Below are positions 8,601 through 17,145 of a stretch of 41,773 bases of DNA, one piece after another (within the stretch, counting starts at the first letter, position 1; each line of letters opens with the position of its first letter). The position numbers and the translations under genes are program-made. The DNA is from Aequorivita soesokkakensis (GTDB taxonomy: Bacteria > Bacteroidota > Bacteroidia > Flavobacteriales > Flavobacteriaceae): contig NZ_LXIE01000051.1 in NCBI RefSeq assembly GCF_001641085.1, positions 1-41,773 on the forward strand, read 5' to 3'. Under the pieces are notes generated by a model. The model was not told where the DNA came from. It ran no database searches and saw only the letters and a list, made by a program, of their open reading frames with translations.

Positions 8601-11600
8601 ATGATTTTTAAAAAGGTTTACTTTCTATTTTTTATTGTTTTTATTTCTTCCTGTGCTACTTATGCGCCGCAGTTTAAGGATAAAGAAGCAAATCCAGTAT
8701 ATCCTTCGGAAAAAAAAATAGAAAAAACCTTTTATTTGGTAGGTGATGCCGGGCTTTCCCCTATGGGCGGGATGAGCGATGCGCTTATTACATTTCAGAA
8801 CTATCTCAAAAACGAAAAAACGTCCGGAAACTATACAATTTTCTTAGGAGATAATATTTATCCTGCAGGAATGGATCCCGAAGGCCATCCGCGCCGAAAG
8901 GAATCTGAAAATATGATAGATGCCCAACACAAAGCTGTGGTCAATTATAATGGGCAGACTATCTTCATTCCCGGAAACCATGAATGGTACAATGGTGGCG
9001 TTTTGGGCGTTGCCCGTGAAGAGAATTATGTGGAATCCAAATTTCCCGAACAGGATGCTTTTAGACCAAGCAATGGTTGCCCTTTGGAAAGTATTGAGGT
9101 TTCCGATAATATTCAATTGATTATCATCGACACGCAATGGTTTTTGGAAGACTGGGACAAAAACCCAACCATCAATGAAATGTGCGATATAAAAACCCGT
9201 GAAAAGTTTTTTATTGAACTTCAACTGGAACTTGAAAAAAACCAAAACAAGACCGTAGTTTTTGCCATGCACCACCCCATGTTTACGAATGGAAACCATG
9301 GGGGCTACTTTGCTTTGGAAAAACACCTATATCCAACCCAGAAAAAAATTCCCTTGCCTATTTTGTCTTCACTGATTGTTCAGGTTCGTTCCCAAGGTGG
9401 CGTTTCTGTTCAGGATAGATACAATGAGCTTTATAATAATTTAATGACCCGTTTACAGCAACTTGTAAAAAACAACAAACGTCTTGTTTTTGTTTCAGGG
9501 CATGACCACAATCTACAGTATATTGAAAAAGAGGGTTTTCATCAGATTGTTTCGGGTGCTGGGTCTAAAGAATCTTATGCAGCTACTGGTGAAGACGGTT
9601 TTTTTAGTACAGGAAAACAAGGATTTGCTGTTTTGGATGTTTTTGATGATGGCTCATCCTGGGTGCGCTATTATGTGAAAGGGGAAAATTATAAGCCAGA
9701 ACTTCTTTTTCAGAAGGAAGTTATCCCCGCTTCTAAAAATTTTGATGTATCAAAATATCCTGAAATATTTCCTCAGGAATATACAGTGCCTATTTATAAA
9801 CAGGACAGCATCAGCGAACCCTTATTTTTCAAAACTGTTTGGGGCGCCAAATACAAGCAGGCCTATTCCCAACCGGTAAATGCTAAAGTAGCTTCTTTGG
9901 ACACCCTTTTTGGAGGATTGCGAGTTGTGCAGGAAGGAAATGAAGGAGATTATAATTCATTATTGCTGGCTGATAAAAATGGCAATCAGTATAGGATGCG
10001 GGCCATGCAAAAGAACGCTTTACAGATTTCAAAAAAACTGGTTTTTGAAGATAACAACACCAAACCTTCCGAAGTGGAAAAACCTGACGTGCCTTCTCTA
10101 AAAGGACAGAATGCTAGTTTTTATACCGCTTCGCATCCGTATGCGGTAATGGCAATACCAGATATGGCTCAGGCAATAAATGTTTTTTATACAACCCCTC
10201 AATTATTTTATGTGCCGAAGCAGAAACGTTTGGGTAATTACAATGAAAATTTTGGGGACGATCTGTACCTTATATCCATAGAACCTTCCGAAAGGAGTGA
10301 AGGGGAAGGACTTTTTAAATATCCCGACGATGTGGAAACCACGGATGATATTTTGATAAAACTACGCAAAACAGGAAATGTTTTCGTGGACGAGGAAAAC
10401 TATATAAAGTCCAGACTTTTTGATATGTTAATTGGCGATTGGGACCGTGAGCCTGACCATTGGCAATGGGCAGAATATTACAACAGCTACAAAAAAAATG
10501 TATATGTGCCCATCCCCAAAAACCGGGATAATGCTTTTTCAAGCTTTGATGGAAATATTTTCGACTTTACGCGTTCGTTATTTAATGGGTCTAAGCAAAC
10601 ACACGTTTATGGAAAGAATCTGACAGATCTAAGATGGTTTAATAAAGAAGGTGTAATTCTGGACAGGGCATTGCTTGAAAATTCAGGTCGGGGCCAGTGG
10701 AAATATCTCGCCAAAGTGTTACAGGATAGTATTACGGACTCTGTAATTGAAAAGGCTTTTGGCAAAATTCCTCAGGAAGTACAGGATGAATCTTTGGAAG
10801 AAATTAAGCAGAAACTGAAAGCCCGCAAAAAAAATCTGGTTGAAATTGCGGATAGTTATTACACCTACCTTTCCACGTTGCAGACCATTATTGGAACAGA
10901 TTATGACGATCTTTTTGAAATTACCCGTATGCCGGACGGAAAAACGAATATTAGAAGTTTTACTACCATAAACGGTGTTAAATCTGACACTTTAACGGAC
11001 CGGACCTATTCAAATAAAGACACCAAAGAAATCTGGATATACGGTCTTGGCGGAAAAGATAAATTTACCGTAACTGGAAAAGAGAACAACTTGATTTACA
11101 TCCGTATTATTGGAGGGCAGGATGAAGATATTTATAGCTTGAAAGAGGGACGAAGGGTAAAGGTGTATGATTATGAAAGCAAACCAAGTATTGTAGAAGA
11201 AAAGGAGGGCGGAACCCTTCGTTTTACGGATGTGTATAATTTGAACACGTATGACTATCGGAAACAGATTGACCGTTCGCAGGGCTTGGTTTCCGCAATT
11301 GGTTACAATCCCGATGATGGGTTTAGGGCCGCGCTGCAATACGTATATCGGGTAGATAATTTTCAGCGAAATCCCTTTTCACAGAAACATGTGGTGAATG
11401 CGGCTTATTTCACTGACATCAACAGTTTTGAACTTTCCTATTCCGGGGAATTTGCAAATATCCAAGACGACCTGAACCTCAGCTTTGGCGCCAGACTTAC
11501 GAGTCCAAATTTTAAAATGAACTTTTTTGGCTTCGGAAACGAGACACAGAACTTTCAAGACAGCGAAGGTTTTGAATATAATAGGGTTGAAGTGCAGCAT

Positions 11601-12311
11601 ATTTCTGCAAATATTGGACTGCTTCGCAATAGTAACTTTGGTAGTTTCTTCAAACTGCAAACCACTTTTGATGGGTATGAAGTGAACAATTCGCCAACAA
11701 ATTTTATTTCGAATATAAATTTGGAGAACAAAGGGGAAACCAATTTTTTTGGGACTTTGGAAGGAATTTATAACTATAGGAGCTATGACGATATTTTAAA
11801 TCCAACATTAGGGATGCTCTTTGATTTGAACGTGGGAATAACAGATAACCTGAAAGATACTGATGATATTTTTGGGTTTATAAAATCGCGAATTGGGTTT
11901 TACAATACCTTGGTGAAAAATAGAACTTTGGTGTTGAAGACAACCGTGAATTACCAACTTAATATTGGGGACAGATACCAGTTTTACCAAGCTGCTAATT
12001 TGGGTGGGGATAATGGCTTGAGAGGGTATAGGGAACAACGCTTTACCGGAAAGTCATTTTTGGTGGGCAGCGCAGATGTACGGTACAGCCTTCCAAAATT
12101 TAAGATTGGTTTGATTCCGTTGCAAACCGGAATTTTTGCAGGAACAGATTTGGGAAGGGTTTGGTTACCTGAGGAAGATTCCAAAAAATGGCATAATTCC
12201 TATGGCGGTGGATTTTGGATTACGGGCTCAGGAGGATTAAATGCTAACTTAAGCCTCTTTAATTCTATTGAAGGAACAAGGCTTACTTTTGGACTGGGAT
12301 TTGATTTTTAA
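8601..12311 (+). CDS. Giant outer-membrane lipoprotein: intact calcineurin-like phosphoesterase, divergent middle domain, Omp85-type barrel
   Basis: A 1236-aa tandem paralogue of the preceding gene. It has a lipoprotein signal (ISSC). The phosphoesterase motifs are complete: VGDAG (D49), GDN (83-85), GNHEW (125-129), MHHP (223-226), NGNHGG and GHDH (300-303), so metal-dependent phosphatase activity at the periplasmic side or cell surface is plausible. The middle domain is degenerate compared with the upstream copy: the glycine loop is EGNEGDYNSL, and the DRH motif is DREPDHW (615-621). The C-terminal barrel has GLRGYREQRFTG, close to the (V/I)RG(F/Y) loop motif of Omp85 proteins, and ends in a hydrophobic/aromatic strand (LGFDF). 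The substrate is unknown. A strong hairpin terminator follows 31 bases after the stop. Confidence 0.85.
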   Translation: MIFKKVYFLFFIVFISSCATYAPQFKDKEANPVYPSEKKIEKTFYLVGDAGLSPMGGMSDALITFQNYLKNEKTSGNYTIFLGDNIYPAGMDPEGHPRRKESENMIDAQHKAVVNYNGQTIFIPGNHEWYNGGVLGVAREENYVESKFPEQDAFRPSNGCPLESIEVSDNIQLIIIDTQWFLEDWDKNPTINEMCDIKTREKFFIELQLELEKNQNKTVVFAMHHPMFTNGNHGGYFALEKHLYPTQKKIPLPILSSLIVQVRSQGGVSVQDRYNELYNNLMTRLQQLVKNNKRLVFVSGHDHNLQYIEKEGFHQIVSGAGSKESYAATGEDGFFSTGKQGFAVLDVFDDGSSWVRYYVKGENYKPELLFQKEVIPASKNFDVSKYPEIFPQEYTVPIYKQDSISEPLFFKTVWGAKYKQAYSQPVNAKVASLDTLFGGLRVVQEGNEGDYNSLLLADKNGNQYRMRAMQKNALQISKKLVFEDNNTKPSEVEKPDVPSLKGQNASFYTASHPYAVMAIPDMAQAINVFYTTPQLFYVPKQKRLGNYNENFGDDLYLISIEPSERSEGEGLFKYPDDVETTDDILIKLRKTGNVFVDEENYIKSRLFDMLIGDWDREPDHWQWAEYYNSYKKNVYVPIPKNRDNAFSSFDGNIFDFTRSLFNGSKQTHVYGKNLTDLRWFNKEGVILDRALLENSGRGQWKYLAKVLQDSITDSVIEKAFGKIPQEVQDESLEEIKQKLKARKKNLVEIADSYYTYLSTLQTIIGTDYDDLFEITRMPDGKTNIRSFTTINGVKSDTLTDRTYSNKDTKEIWIYGLGGKDKFTVTGKENNLIYIRIIGGQDEDIYSLKEGRRVKVYDYESKPSIVEEKEGGTLRFTDVYNLNTYDYRKQIDRSQGLVSAIGYNPDDGFRAALQYVYRVDNFQRNPFSQKHVVNAAYFTDINSFELSYSGEFANIQDDLNLSFGARLTSPNFKMNFFGFGNETQNFQDSEGFEYNRVEVQHISANIGLLRNSNFGSFFKLQTTFDGYEVNNSPTNFISNINLENKGETNFFGTLEGIYNYRSYDDILNPTLGMLFDLNVGITDNLKDTDDIFGFIKSRIGFYNTLVKNRTLVLKTTVNYQLNIGDRYQFYQAANLGGDNGLRGYREQRFTGKSFLVGSADVRYSLPKFKIGLIPLQTGIFAGTDLGRVWLPEEDSKKWHNSYGGGFWITGSGGLNANLSLFNSIEGTRLTFGLGFDF

Positions 12312-12341
12312 TAAAAGAATTAAGAGCCAAAATACAAGGCT

Positions 12342-12380
12342 AAAAAACGGGAAGAAATTCTAAATTCCTTCCCGTTTTTT
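12342..12380. terminator. Bidirectional rho-independent terminator between convergent genes
   Basis: A 13-base perfect inverted repeat (AAAAAACGGGAAG and CTTCCCGTTTTTT) flanks a 13-base spacer that can itself pair partly. It has T-runs on both strands, so it can stop transcription from the phosphoesterase pair on the left and from dps on the right. Confidence 0.9.
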
Positions 12381-12400
12381 ATAAATTCTAATAATGAAAA

Positions 12401-12892
12401 TTAAGCTTCCGGATGGTTATCTCCAGCCTTCATCATCCAAGCATCCAACATCCAGCTTATTTTTTCGATATGCCCAATGAAACCGCCAATCATATCAATG
12501 GTTCCTTCATCGCCTGCAGCATCAGCTTTTTCAACAACATTGCGCATTTGTTTCAAAAGCTTTCCGTGGTCGTCAAGGAGTATTTTTACCATTTCAATGT
12601 CTTTAGTATCTTCAGAAGATTCTTTGATATTGCTCATCTTTAAATAATCTGTAAAATTACTGGTTGGCTGAAAGCGGAGGGTTAAAATACGTTCGGCAAT
12701 TTCGTCAACTTTCAATTTTGCGTCTTCATACATTTCCTCAAATTTTATATGAAGATCAAAAAAGTTATGGCCTACAACGTTCCAGTGGAAATTTCGAAGT
12801 TTTTGGTAATACAAATGATAATCTGCCAACAATACATTCAATTCTTTTGCTGTGGTAGTTGTTTTCTTTTTATCAAGGTTTAAATAGCCCAT
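12401..12892 (-). CDS. dps: Dps-family ferritin-like DNA-protection protein
   Basis: A Dps/miniferritin of 163 aa from the start MGYLNLDKKK. A frame nine codons longer overlaps the promoter and was not chosen. The iron-site signature is visible: FHWNVVGHNFFDLH, then FEEMYEDAKLKVDEIAERI, giving the ligand histidine, aspartate and glutamate of the inter-subunit ferroxidase site. By family it assembles into a 12-subunit shell that oxidises and stores iron using hydrogen peroxide and protects DNA in stress or stationary phase. The lysine-rich N-terminal tail (DKKKTTTTAK) could contact DNA. It is a single-gene unit with a full consensus promoter and a shared terminator. Confidence 0.93.
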   Translation of the reverse strand: MGYLNLDKKKTTTTAKELNVLLADYHLYYQKLRNFHWNVVGHNFFDLHIKFEEMYEDAKLKVDEIAERILTLRFQPTSNFTDYLKMSNIKESSEDTKDIEMVKILLDDHGKLLKQMRNVVEKADAAGDEGTIDMIGGFIGHIEKISWMLDAWMMKAGDNHPEA

Positions 12893-12916
12893 ATTTTTTG
12901 TTTTTAAGAGTTTCCT

Positions 12917-12947
12917 CAAAGATAATCAACCCCCGTGGGGCAATCAA
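12917..12947 (-). promoter_or_regulatory. dps promoter with inverted repeat in the spacer
   Basis: On the minus strand TTG (12947-12945), a 20-base spacer and TATCTTTG (12924-12917) match the flavobacterial TTG-N17-23-TAnnTTTG consensus. The -7 box lies 24 bases before the dps start. The spacer contains the inverted repeat CCCCCGTGGGG (12930-12940), a candidate operator. Confidence 0.65.
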
Positions 12948-13043
12948 TTTTTATAAGGGGTTTAGCCTTTTTTTAACTTGTGGAAATAATACATTTTTCA
13001 TAAAACTACCCTAAATCTGCCCGCCCCTTTATTCTATTTGTCG

Positions 13044-13051
13044 TACCTTCG
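13044..13051 (+). promoter_or_regulatory. Putative -7 element for the cysQ operon
   Basis: TACCTTCG, one base off TAnnTTTG, lies 21 bases before the cysQ start and is followed by the GC-rich CGCCC often seen after flavobacterial -7 boxes. No -33 TTG is at the right distance. It is the best candidate in the 180-base dps-cysQ gap, which otherwise holds only the dps promoter and a T-rich stretch. Confidence 0.4.
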
Positions 13052-13072
13052 CGCCCGAAATAAGACCTACTT

Positions 13073-13861
13073 ATGAAAACTAATTTGTCTGTAGCTATTC
13101 AAGCTGCTTTGGATGCAGGAAAGGAAATCCTTAAAATTTACGATACAGATTTCAGCGTAGAGACAAAAGGCGATGATTCTCCTTTAACTCAAGCTGATAA
13201 AAATGCAAATGATGTAATAAACGTTTTTTTAAAACCAACTAATATCCCCATTATTAGTGAAGAAAACCGTCAACTTGATTTTTCGGAAAGAAAGGATTGG
13301 AACCAATGCTGGATCGTAGATCCGCTGGATGGCACTAAGGAATTCATAAAAAGAAATGGTGAATTTACCGTAAACATTGCACTGGTTGAAAATGGCAACC
13401 CAGTGCTTGGCGTAATTTACGTGCCTGTTTCGAAAGAACTATTTTTTACTTCGGAAGACGGAAAGACCTCTAAAAAAATCACGCTTACATCAGGAACACT
13501 TTCAATAGAGGAAATTTTAGAAAAAGCTTCAATAATTAAGCCTTCAAATGTTGTTCCCCCAATAAAGATTGTGGGCAGTCGTTCCCATTTAAATGAGGAT
13601 ACGGAAAAATTTATAGCTGAAATAGAAAAGGAGAATAAAGTGGAAATTGTTTCAAAAGGAAGTTCTCTAAAATTCTGTTTGGTTGCCGAAGGTTTGGCGC
13701 ACATATATCCACGCTATGCCCCAACTATGGAATGGGATACTGCGGCTGGACACGCCATTTGTAAAGCGGCTGGTGTTAATGTGATTGACCAATATACAGG
13801 AAAACCGATGCAATACAACAAGCCAAACTTATTGAATAACTATTTTGTAGTAAAAGCCTAA
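13073..13861 (+). CDS. cysQ: 3'(2'),5'-bisphosphate nucleotidase CysQ
   Basis: An inositol-monophosphatase-fold enzyme of 262 aa that hydrolyses PAP, the by-product of PAPS-using reactions, to AMP. The lithium-sensitive metal site is clear: ISEEN (61-65), IVDPLDGTKEF (81-91) and WDTAAGHAI (221-229). It is the first gene of the block cysQ-DUF2061-cysC-cysD-cysN, and its stop codon overlaps the next ATG by one base. With three sulfotransferases downstream, PAP removal is likely its main task, since PAP inhibits sulfotransferases. Confidence 0.93.
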   Translation: MKTNLSVAIQAALDAGKEILKIYDTDFSVETKGDDSPLTQADKNANDVINVFLKPTNIPIISEENRQLDFSERKDWNQCWIVDPLDGTKEFIKRNGEFTVNIALVENGNPVLGVIYVPVSKELFFTSEDGKTSKKITLTSGTLSIEEILEKASIIKPSNVVPPIKIVGSRSHLNEDTEKFIAEIEKENKVEIVSKGSSLKFCLVAEGLAHIYPRYAPTMEWDTAAGHAICKAAGVNVIDQYTGKPMQYNKPNLLNNYFVVKA

Positions 13862-14286
13862 TGCAAGACCAATCCCGAAAAAGGCATATTGCCAAAGCCA
13901 TTACGTGGCGCATCGTTGGTACTATTGATACCATTGTGCTTTCGTGGATTATCACCGGCAACCCTTTAACAGGGTTAAAGATTGGTTTGGCTGAAGTGGT
14001 TTCCAAAATGGTTTTATATTATATACACGAACGTGTTTGGTTCAAGATCAATCTTTCCAAAAAAGGAATTGTTCGCGAAAGCAGAAAGCGTCATATTGCC
14101 AAAACCTTTACCTGGCGTGGGGTTGGAACGTTGGACACCATGTTGCTTTCTTGGTTGGTTACCGGAAATCCATTAACTGGACTCAAGATTGGTCTTTCAG
14201 AACTTTTAACGAAAATGATTTTATATTATCTTCACGAAAGAGTTTGGTACAGAACTAATTACGGATTAAAAAATAGAGTAAAATAA
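13861..14286 (+). CDS. Doubled DUF2061 membrane protein
   Basis: A 141-aa protein made of two tandem copies of a DUF2061-like unit of about 62-66 residues. Copy one starts SRKRHIAKAITWR and copy two (from about residue 73) starts SRKRHIAKTFTWR. Each continues with a hydrophobic segment, the shared TGNPLTGLKIGL block and a final YY(I/L)HERVW. The hydrophobic parts suggest four short membrane segments or two hairpins. The biochemical role of DUF2061 is unknown. Its place between cysQ and cysC with overlapping or nearly touching ends ties it to sulfate activation, for example as a sulfate permease partner or a scaffold, but this is inference. Confidence 0.85.
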   Translation: MQDQSRKRHIAKAITWRIVGTIDTIVLSWIITGNPLTGLKIGLAEVVSKMVLYYIHERVWFKINLSKKGIVRESRKRHIAKTFTWRGVGTLDTMLLSWLVTGNPLTGLKIGLSELLTKMILYYLHERVWYRTNYGLKNRVK

Positions 14287-14287
14287 T

Positions 14288-14887
14288 ATGGAAGAAAATG
14301 TAGTTCCACATAATTTCAGCATCACCCAAGCAGAGAGAAGTGCTTTAAAAAACCATGGCGCGTTTCTTATTTGGTTTACGGGGCTTTCGGGCTCTGGAAA
14401 ATCTACCATTGCGAACGTGTTGGAAAAGGAACTTATCTCACAAAACATACATACCTATCTTTTGGATGGAGACAACGTAAGGAAAGGCTTGAACAACAAT
14501 CTGTCCTTTTCACCAGAAGATAGATCTGAAAACATTCGAAGAATTGCTGAAGTGTCCAATTTAATGGTGGATGCAGGCTTGGTAGTGCTCGCTTCGTTCG
14601 TTTCGCCTTACAGAGAGGATCGCGAAAATGTGAAACGCATAGTTGGATATGATAATTTTGTTGAAATTTTCGTGAATACACCCATTGAAGAGTGTGAGCG
14701 CAGAGACGTAAAGGGATTATATGAAAAGGCGAGAGCTGGCGAAATAAAAAATTTTACAGGTGTTAATGCTCCATACGAAGCACCCATGGCGCCAGATATT
14801 GAAATTGACACCACTATGGTTTCTGTGGATGCAGCAGTTGCTATTATTTTAAAAACGATAAAGAAAAAATTGAAAGGAAATGAGTAA
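14288..14887 (+). CDS. cysC: Adenylylsulfate (APS) kinase CysC
   Basis: A 199-aa stand-alone APS kinase that phosphorylates APS to PAPS. It carries the P-loop GLSGSGKST (32-40), the APS-binding stretch LDGDNVRKGLNNNL followed by FSPEDRSENIRR, and the lid element SPYREDRE. The next gene, cysD, starts eight bases before this one ends, so translation is probably coupled. Making PAPS rather than reducing APS fits use by the downstream sulfotransferases. Confidence 0.95.
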   Translation: MEENVVPHNFSITQAERSALKNHGAFLIWFTGLSGSGKSTIANVLEKELISQNIHTYLLDGDNVRKGLNNNLSFSPEDRSENIRRIAEVSNLMVDAGLVVLASFVSPYREDRENVKRIVGYDNFVEIFVNTPIEECERRDVKGLYEKARAGEIKNFTGVNAPYEAPMAPDIEIDTTMVSVDAAVAIILKTIKKKLKGNE

Positions 14888-15785
14888 GTATTATCTTAAT
14901 TATTTGGACGAATTGGAAAGCGAAGCCATCTATATCCTTCGGGAAGTATGGGCGCAGTTTCAAAACCCTGTGATTTTATTTTCAGGAGGAAAAGATTCAA
15001 TTCTTGTAACGCATTTGGCGAAGAAAGCATTTTATCCTTCTAAAATTCCTTTTCCACTAATGCATGTGGATACAGGGCATAATTTCCCGGAAACCATTCA
15101 ATTTCGTGATGATTTAATAAAGGAATTGGGAGCCCAATTAATTGTAGGTTCAGTACAGGAATCTATTGATGCTGGAAGAGTTGCGGAAGAAAAAGGGAAG
15201 AATGCTACAAGAAATGCACTTCAAATTACAACTTTGCTTGATGCAATAGAAACCAATAAAGTGGACTGCGCCATTGGCGGTGGAAGACGTGACGAGGAAA
15301 AGGCACGAGCTAAGGAACGTTTCTTTTCACACCGTGACGATTTTGGCCAATGGGATCCAAAGAACCAACGCCCTGAACTTTGGAATTTACTTAACGGAAA
15401 ACATTTTGAAGGCGAGCATTTCCGTGCTTTTCCAATTAGTAATTGGACCGAAATGGATGTTTGGAATTATATAAAAAGAGAAGATATAAAAATTCCTTCC
15501 TTGTATTTGGCACACCAACGCGAAGTAGTTTGGCGAAGCAATTCGTGGATACCGATTTCCGAATATTTGAAATTGGAAGAAGGCGAAGAAATTCAAACAA
15601 AGAAAATACGTTTCAGGACTTTGGGAGATATCACTATTACGGGCGGAATAGAATCTGATGCGGACACTTTGGAAAAAATTGTAGCAGAGGTTGCTGCAAT
15701 GAAACAAACGGAGCGTGGTAACAGAAGCGACGATAAGCGTAGTGAAACCGCTATGGAAGATAGAAAAAGACAAGGATATTTTTAA
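14880..15785 (+). CDS. cysD: Sulfate adenylyltransferase subunit 2 CysD
   Basis: The 301-aa ATP-sulfurylase catalytic subunit, which makes APS from sulfate and ATP. It belongs to the PP-loop family: SGGKDS at 35-40, HVDTGHNFPET, GGGRRDEEKARAKER, and the C-terminal basic tail ending in DRKRQGYF typical of CysD. It forms a complex with CysN, whose GTP hydrolysis drives the reaction. It overlaps cysC by eight bases and is 12 bases before cysN. Confidence 0.96.
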   Translation: MSKYYLNYLDELESEAIYILREVWAQFQNPVILFSGGKDSILVTHLAKKAFYPSKIPFPLMHVDTGHNFPETIQFRDDLIKELGAQLIVGSVQESIDAGRVAEEKGKNATRNALQITTLLDAIETNKVDCAIGGGRRDEEKARAKERFFSHRDDFGQWDPKNQRPELWNLLNGKHFEGEHFRAFPISNWTEMDVWNYIKREDIKIPSLYLAHQREVVWRSNSWIPISEYLKLEEGEEIQTKKIRFRTLGDITITGGIESDADTLEKIVAEVAAMKQTERGNRSDDKRSETAMEDRKRQGYF

Positions 15786-15797
15786 TAGAAAAGAGTT

Positions 15798-17054
15798 ATG
15801 GAAATTGACAAGAATCAGTTATTAAGATTTACAACCGCAGGAAGTGTGGACGATGGAAAAAGCACACTAATTGGAAGGTTACTGTATGATAGCAAAGCAA
15901 TATTTGAAGACCAACTTGAAGCTGTAGAAAATACAAGTAAGAAGAAAGGCCACGAAGGTGTGGATCTCGCACTTTTCACAGATGGTTTGAAGGACGAAAG
16001 AGAACAGGGGATAACTATCGATGTTGCATATAGATATTTTACAACCCCAAAACGGAAATTTATTATAGCCGATACTCCGGGCCATATTCAGTACACTCGA
16101 AATATGGTTACAGGTGCTTCTACTGCAAATGCAGCTTTGATTTTGATAGATGCGCGTCACGGTGTAATTGAACAAACGAAGAGGCATGCTTTTATTGCTT
16201 CATTATTGCAAATTCCGCATATTATTGTTTGTATCAATAAGATGGATTTGGTGGATTATTCCGAAGAGATTTATGAAAACATCATCCATCAATTTGAGGA
16301 GTTTTCTTCAAAACTATATGTAAAAGACATTCAGTTTCTTCCAATAAGCGCATTGGATGGCGATAATGTGGTGAACCGTTCCACGAATATGGATTGGTAT
16401 CAAGGTGCACCATTATTGCACACTTTGGAAACGATGCACATCAGTAGCGACATCAATAAAATAGATGCCCGTTTTCCAGTGCAAACAGTGTTGCGCCCAC
16501 AGCGCGAAGGTTTTATAGATTATAGAGGCTATGCTGGCCGTGTGGCTAGTGGGATTTTTAGACCTGGTGATGACGTAGTTGTTATGCCTTCTGGTTTTAC
16601 TTCAAAAATAAAAGACATTGACAGTATGGATGGGAGTTTGGAAGAAGCTTTTGCACCAATGTCTGTTTCAATTACGTTAGAAGATGATATAGACATTAGC
16701 CGCGGCGATATGATTGTAAAGGAAAACAATATGCCCACATCTGTACAGGAGTTTGATGCAATGTTATGTTGGTTCAATAATAGTCCAGCCCGTGAACGTG
16801 CAAAATATACTATTATGCACACATCAAATGAGCAAAAGGCAATGATTAAGGAAGTGGTTTATAAAATAGACATCAATACCTATGCTCGTGAAGAAAATAA
16901 CAAAGAGTTAAAAATGAACGATATTGCTCGAATCACCATCCGTACAACAAGACCGTTGATGGTAGATGAATATCGTGACAATAGAATTACAGGTAGTTTT
17001 GTATTGATAGATGATGCTACCCATGAAACTGTTGCAGCGGGAATGATTGTTTAA
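15798..17054 (+). CDS. cysN: Sulfate adenylyltransferase subunit 1 CysN (GTPase)
   Basis: The 418-aa EF-Tu-like GTPase subunit of ATP sulfurylase. G motifs: AGSVDDGKST (14-23), DTPGH (92-96) and NKMD (147-150). These are followed by beta-barrel domains II and III. It has no CysC fusion at the C-terminus, consistent with the separate cysC upstream. It is the last gene of the sulfate-activation block. A 91-base gap follows, where the sequence turns sharply more AT-rich. Confidence 0.96.
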   Translation: MEIDKNQLLRFTTAGSVDDGKSTLIGRLLYDSKAIFEDQLEAVENTSKKKGHEGVDLALFTDGLKDEREQGITIDVAYRYFTTPKRKFIIADTPGHIQYTRNMVTGASTANAALILIDARHGVIEQTKRHAFIASLLQIPHIIVCINKMDLVDYSEEIYENIIHQFEEFSSKLYVKDIQFLPISALDGDNVVNRSTNMDWYQGAPLLHTLETMHISSDINKIDARFPVQTVLRPQREGFIDYRGYAGRVASGIFRPGDDVVVMPSGFTSKIKDIDSMDGSLEEAFAPMSVSITLEDDIDISRGDMIVKENNMPTSVQEFDAMLCWFNNSPARERAKYTIMHTSNEQKAMIKEVVYKIDINTYAREENNKELKMNDIARITIRTTRPLMVDEYRDNRITGSFVLIDDATHETVAAGMIV

Positions 17055-17145
17055 AAGCTCTATCTACTTGAGATAAAAATATTTGAGCATTTTTCTTTAG
17101 AAAAAATTGCCATACTTTTAGAGTGCTTCATAAAGGACTGTAATA
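17055..17145 (+). other. Gap between cysN and the first sulfotransferase gene
   Basis: Ninety-one non-coding bases. It holds a weak nested hairpin (AAAAGCTC pairing with GAGCATTTT, with TATCT/AGATA inside) that could be a weak terminator. It also has TACTTTTA at 17113-17120, a poor -7 box without a well-placed TTG. Whether transcription continues from cysN cannot be told. Confidence 0.3.

Noticed and set aside
8844-9326. A 160-codon minus-strand open frame inside the second phosphoesterase gene.
   Set aside because: It is antisense to strongly conserved catalytic motifs of the real gene and has no family resemblance.
12969-12983. TTTTTAACTTGTGG occurs here and again at about 40,091-40,104, both upstream of genes.
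   Set aside because: A shared 14-base word is expected by chance in a 42-kb AT-rich window, and the distances to the start codons differ.
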